Below, one piece after another: positions 59,590 to 64,000 of a stretch of 64,000 nt of DNA. Where the stretch lies: NCBI GenBank assembly GCA_035222895.1, contig JAVYIG010007908.1:31503-95502 (forward strand), read 5' to 3'. Under the pieces are notes generated by a model. That model was not told where the DNA came from, did not search any database, and saw only the letters and a program-made list of their open reading frames with translations. A program made the position numbers and the translations under genes. Position 1 is the stretch's first letter. Each line of letters begins with the position of its first letter. Source of the stretch: Strongylocentrotus droebachiensis (lineage: Eukaryota > Echinodermata > Echinoidea > Camarodonta > Strongylocentrotidae).

Positions 59590-61547
59590 GATTATAACAG
59601 TCCTTGGTATATCAATCTACATAGGCTGTAATTGTATTCAGGGATGTTTTGGATAGACCTACGTATGTTCCAGAGAGCTTTATTGTTCCCTCGATATATA
59701 AGCAATGGATGACGTAAGTCCGTTCTGGAGAGAGAGAGAGAAGGGAGAGGGAATATGACAGCCGGGCGCCGATATTTTTTGCGCGAACACAAGTCATGAT
59801 TAACATTTTGTCAACATTTTAAAAATCTGATTGATTTTCCTGAAAACCAGTGGTTGTATCGGTACTAACTGACCCCTCCATCATAAGTGTGTGTGTGTTT
59901 TGTTGTTTGTGGGTGGGGGGGTGGTATACCCCATCCCCAAGGATTTACGCCCGTGAGGATTATTATAGAGTGTTAATGATAATCTGGGAGTTACAGTCAC
60001 GTATAAGCAGACCATGTAAATTATATATAGAAAGCCCCATCTAACTAAAGAGGTGGAAAATGGATGCCGTAATATACCAAGTAAAGGGGTAGTGCGAATG
60101 AATACCGCCCCCCCCCCCTACGCACACCCCCTACGCACACCCCCCCCCCTCCCCATCTGAAAACCCAGAAAGAGGTTATCAAAACTTGCAGGTGGGAGCC
60201 AGTTTCTGGACAAGCCACTCATATAAGCTTATACTACTGGAGTGCCGCGCTACCTTATCATTATTAATATATAGTAGTAGTAGTAGTATTACAGTTAGTA
60301 TTATCGTTATTGTTATCATTATTATTATCATTATTATTATTATCATTATCATCGTTATCATCATGATTATTATAATTGTCGTAATTAACATTATTATTGT
60401 AATTATTATAATTGATGTTATCATATATATATATATATATATATGATAACTGTACAACTCTTACCAATAAAGTTTAACCTTTCCAACTCGTATATCTATA
60501 TATATATATATATAAATTATTTTTCAAATCATTGCTATAGACCAGTCATCGAGGCTAATTTTTGCATCGTATGATAATTAGTGAAATCAAAGATGAGTTT
60601 TAGGTGGAACGGGGATGTGGATAATTTAACGTATCTCCTCTCTTCATTTTCTTTCGATCTCTCTCTCTCTCTCTCTCTCTGTCTCACTCTCCTCTTCTGT
60701 CTCCCACCCTCACTCTTGCCTTACCTTACTGTCTAAGAAGAGGCGCCTATACGTACGCATTCAGTAGCGTAATATTGGTCACTGTTGATTCGGATATGTC
60801 CCCTCTCGTCCAATCAAATATCAGGACCTACCTACGTAATAACAGGGGTTGGTCAACTTTCGACCAATCAGAAACTGAATAGGGATGCATACAGCGCTGG
60901 CTTAAGTTGCGTGAAGATCGAAGCCTATTATAGTTCTGAGCTTTTCTATCTCATTGTTTATATTTTGATTTTAGATTCTTTTAACATCCGAATATCTGGG
61001 GATTTAATGATAAAATTTTCAAATGAACAGAACGAAAGCATATAAAAAATTAAAATATATGTCAGTCAGTAGAAAGGGAAAAGAGGAGAAAAGTTTATGA
61101 GCACTCAGACTGAAAATGTGTTGAATGAAATTATATTTGATGAATAAAACAGTATTGCTGCCCTTCGTATAAAACGTCCATTTTGCTCATAAGTTCATTA
61201 TAAGTTCATTTTATCGATCAATTAAAAAACAATAACATTAAAATGTATACTTTAGGTGAGATAAAATGAGGTTAAACATCGGCCTATTTTTTTAGGTAAA
61301 ACAACAACAGCAACAAAAAAAACTAGCTGAGTATCGAACTCGATACCTTCCAATCCACGAGACTAAGGTGCCTCAAGAGATATAGATAAAATGTTATGAC
61401 CACAAAAACAAAAATAAAACAAAACAGAAAACTGTGACAGCTTGAGAAGGTTCATATCTACATAATAGTGATTGGTTGTGTAAAGATCTTTTTAAAAGTA
61501 GGCCTACTTCTAAACAATAAACTATAAAGCCAATCACAAGCGGTCTA
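59590..61547. other. Non-coding DNA with simple repeats
   Basis: No gene seen. It holds C-rich runs (60108-60155), AT/ATT-rich DNA (60265-60445), (AT)n at 60421-60445 and 60492-60514, and a CT run at 60660-60680. Confidence 0.6.
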
Positions 61548-61784
61548 CACTGTTGCCCATAAAGTCGTATTGAAGTTTGTTAACTTCTTTTCATGAAATG
61601 ATTGTGACAATATGATTTGTACTTGACAGGAAAAAAATTACATTTTCTCAGAGTTTTATTTATCAATCTCTTTGATTCTTAAGTTTTATCATTAAAGTTC
61701 TGAGAAGATATAAACTTCATCTATCACAATTATTTCATGAAAAAAGGTTAACAAAATATGATTCCAACTTTATGGGTACCAGTG
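61548..61784. mobile_element. Mariner/Tc1-like MITE (237 bp)
   Basis: Starts CACTGTTGCCCATAAAG and ends CTTTATGGGTACCAGTG. The inverted arms run about 55 bp (TTTGTTAAC...TTTTCATGAAAT.ATTGTGA). TA precedes the left end; the right TA is not preserved. Confidence 0.65.
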
Positions 61785-62079
61785 TTTTATACAAATGAGC
61801 ACTGCTTGAGTAAGCGTATAAAGGTTAAATTGCAAAGTCCGATAAAAGTATAGTTTAATATGAAATGAACAAACTCACGGAGTGAATACAAAATTACAAA
61901 CAAAATTGCACAGTGTATCAATTTTGAATGGAATGGAATGCTTTAAGTGCTAAAAGTGTTAATGTACTCCTTCACAAGGAGAAAAATGAAATACCATTTT
62001 AGATAATACGATTCGATAATGATAGTACAAATAATAGGTCCATTTATAAAGCGCAGCTACTATATGAATATACTCTACT

Positions 62080-62215
62080 ACACTTAATACAAACCGTTCA
62101 TGATTATTGGGCCGGCTGTTGCTGAGCTGCCAAAACAAGGCGCTAAAATATTCAAGGAATTTCTTCCTACCGGGTACACAATCTGCACCTGGGTGGAGAG
62201 TGGCAAATGCAATAA
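62080..62215. repeat. Dispersed repeat ('GTGGAGAGTGGCA' family), second copy
   Basis: Shares CAAGGAATTTCTTCCT, a GGGTAC box and CACCTGGGTGGAGAGTGGCA with 26590-26705. The minus-strand open frame of 88 codons here is incidental. Confidence 0.5.
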
Positions 62216-63023
62216 ACCAGTACACGATTGCATAATAACTCTCACGTAGTCAATTATTTCAGCTTTATAATATCAATAGTCTAGAGCTTCATTTCCTCTC
62301 CAACGCAATATAGGAGTTACAGAAAGGTTGTAGTTATTTATCATTTTGAAGTCAAAAGTAAACTCGGTCTCAGGGTAAAAAGCAATGCATTATAAAACAA
62401 TATTTAATTGCATATATTCTGTTGGAATTGACAATCTTGCACAAATATGATATTTCTGGTTTTAAGATATACATGTACGTTTACTCATTTAGTAAATTAT
62501 AATTGATCCTCTTCGAGTATTAAGAAACTCACAAATGATGTCATGTACTTAGTAACATTGTGAGCATTAATATGTATTAATTTCAGTGCAAGAAAGGTTA
62601 CAGTTGCTACCTTCGAAGATATCGTACATGGAGTTCTTACCACTTTTGTTTCGTATTTTGACCGTGCGATAAATATTTTTATTGGAATACAACTTATACA
62701 AGGATACATTTGAGTAAAGCCATTGAATAGTCATGATTTTGTTTGTACAAAAAGAACATTCGTCATGTTTTTGTCTGTGAAGACTTGGTAAGGTTCATTG
62801 TCGAGTAATTTAGATGGTATCAACCTCAAGAATAACAACAAGAATACAATCATAGGAATGGTTGAGTGCCTTGGATAAACTAAAACACAAATTTGCCACA
62901 TCTGACAGATCAGGCTTTATTCTCGGTGCTATAATTACTAAGCATTCTTTGCATACTTTGAAAAGAAATACATTACGCAAAATCTTTTCATTTTCCGTGA
63001 TCACAGGTTGATTTAGAATGGCT

Positions 63024-63171
63024 TTATTTTGTGTTGTCAGGAATGACATCGTTGAGTGGTTTGACTCCAAAAAGGGCCTTGTGTCTCTGGAACTGTTTGG
63101 ATTTCCTGAAGTTGACATCCGTCCCATGAAGCCAGTCCAGGATGCCAAGTACACCATAGTTGTTGTTGAAT
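63024..63171 (-). CDS. FAXDC2: Tandem FAXDC2-like paralog, last exon only
   Basis: Acceptor TTCTTTCAG|A, then 48 codons (FNNNYGVLGILDWLHGTDVN...PLNDVIPDNTK) and TAA at 63024-63026. It is clearly homologous to the last exon at 51968-52073 and on the same strand. The remaining exons should lie beyond position 64000; none of the histidine-box exon is found in 63172-64000. The tail has the normal family ending (LNDVIPD). Confidence 0.85.
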
Positions 63172-63359
63172 CTGAAAGAAGAAGAAGGAATTTCAGACCA
63201 ATAATTATCAAATTTGAAATGTAGCATTCACGACCACCCCTAAAATGACTATTGTTTAGAAAACTTTACCCCCTTACAGTCACGCTGGAGTCGGGGAAAC
63301 GGCACACGGCAGTGCCATTGATCAGGAGAGTTTGGCCATACTTGTTTTAATTTGCACAA

Positions 63360-63937
63360 TACAGTGCGTCCCAGAAAAACGAATTATCGATGTTTTATCA
63401 TAACTTATTCGTTATTATAATTAATAAATGACACATATTTGTAAAGCTTAGATCCTGCTCTTTCATTTGATGCAACTCATATGATGCATATTTCAAGCAT
63501 GAGTGATTTAAAAAAAATCAGCCATGCGCAAATCTCGTCTTATTTGTGCATGGCTGATCGTCAAAAAAAACGGAGTTAAGTCTTTTGTCAACTCTGTTTG
63601 TTGCTACGGCAGGCAGCCAGTGAAAATGAACTCGTTTAATCAAATTATGGAAATGCAAGCACTACTTTAAACAATCAAAGCTTTGTTACTCCTGGCTCTG
63701 AAAGGACAGAAAAATGAACTTACTAGAAATGTGATACCGCCCGCCAAATGACTTTTTTGGTTTCCTCTCTTCAAATTGTTTTTAATCACTCATGCGTCAT
63801 ATGAAATATGCATGTTGCATCAAATGAAAGAGGAGGATCTAAGCTTTACAAATATGTGTTATTTATTAATTATAATTGTGATTAAGTTATGGTAAACATC
63901 GATAATTCTCGGTTCGTTTTTTCTGGGACGCACTGTA
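63360..63937. mobile_element. Tc1/mariner-like MITE (574 bp) with TA duplication and 150-bp inverted repeats
   Basis: The element at 63362-63935 starts CAGTGCGTCCCAGAAAA and ends TTTTCTGGGACGCACTG, with TA at each side. The arms of about 150 bp are close copies (through AATTATCGATGTTT and AAAGCTTAGATCCT). A second small hairpin (ATCAGCCATGCGCAAAT / ATTTGTGCATGGCTGAT) sits inside near 63519-63560. It is in the intron just upstream of the paralog's last exon. Confidence 0.88.
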
Positions 63938-64000
63938 TAGCGACTACTGCTTTATTGGGCAAGCACGAAGCAAAATAATATAAGGCACATTGTGACCGAG

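Noticed and set aside
61322..61385. tRNA-like sequence on the minus strand (GTCTCGTGG...GAGTTCGATAC)
   Set aside because: A T-arm-like and anticodon-like part can be imagined, but the D-arm and acceptor stem are not found; at best a SINE remnant.

Overview
The window is eukaryotic genomic DNA: AT-rich, intron-rich, with GT/AG exons and many short non-autonomous DNA transposons. The gene content and the dispersed repeats (a GGGCCCGTTTCATAAA-type MITE family and a 'GTGGAGAGTGGCA' repeat) suggest a marine deuterostome, most likely an echinoderm such as a sea urchin. That placement is inference. Two protein-coding loci and the last exon of a third are supported.

Layout. Positions 1-15220 hold no supported coding sequence. 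They are probably intergenic DNA and/or the 5' intron of the next gene, and carry two palindromic transposons (999-1445, and a nested pair at 13187-15083). Positions 15221-47193 (+) hold a complete teneurin gene, which I resolved into 29 coding exons whose junctions all agree in phase. They give a 2,896-residue type II membrane protein: a long Q/H/P-rich cytoplasmic part, one transmembrane segment, a furin-like linker, six EGF repeats, a Cys-rich/TTR-like/plug region, a six-blade NHL propeller, a YD shell with RHS core, and a C-terminal Tox-GHH-like domain. Intron 2 is 10 kb and contains a candidate alternative first exon (21746-21863). A long 3' UTR follows; the best poly(A) signal is at 49507.

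Positions 51968-56157 (-) hold a complete six-exon gene for a FAXDC2-like membrane di-iron hydroxylase of 326 residues. Positions 63024-63171 (-) are the last exon of a tandem paralog whose other exons lie beyond the right edge. Comparing the two last exons shows that the 52-kb copy is 17 bases short and shifted in frame at its C-terminal tail, although its histidine motifs are intact.

Between these two genes lies a 2.57-kb hAT-like element (57013-59581) with a 14-bp terminal inverted repeat and an 8-bp, near-perfect target duplication. It contains a purine tract and a 13-unit satellite with a 670-bp higher-order period. Other inverted-repeat elements with clear ends lie at 16523, 34471, 37516, 42051, 43493, 55499, 61548 and 63362, mostly inside introns. 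The teneurin and the hydroxylases have no evident functional link; they are simply neighbours.
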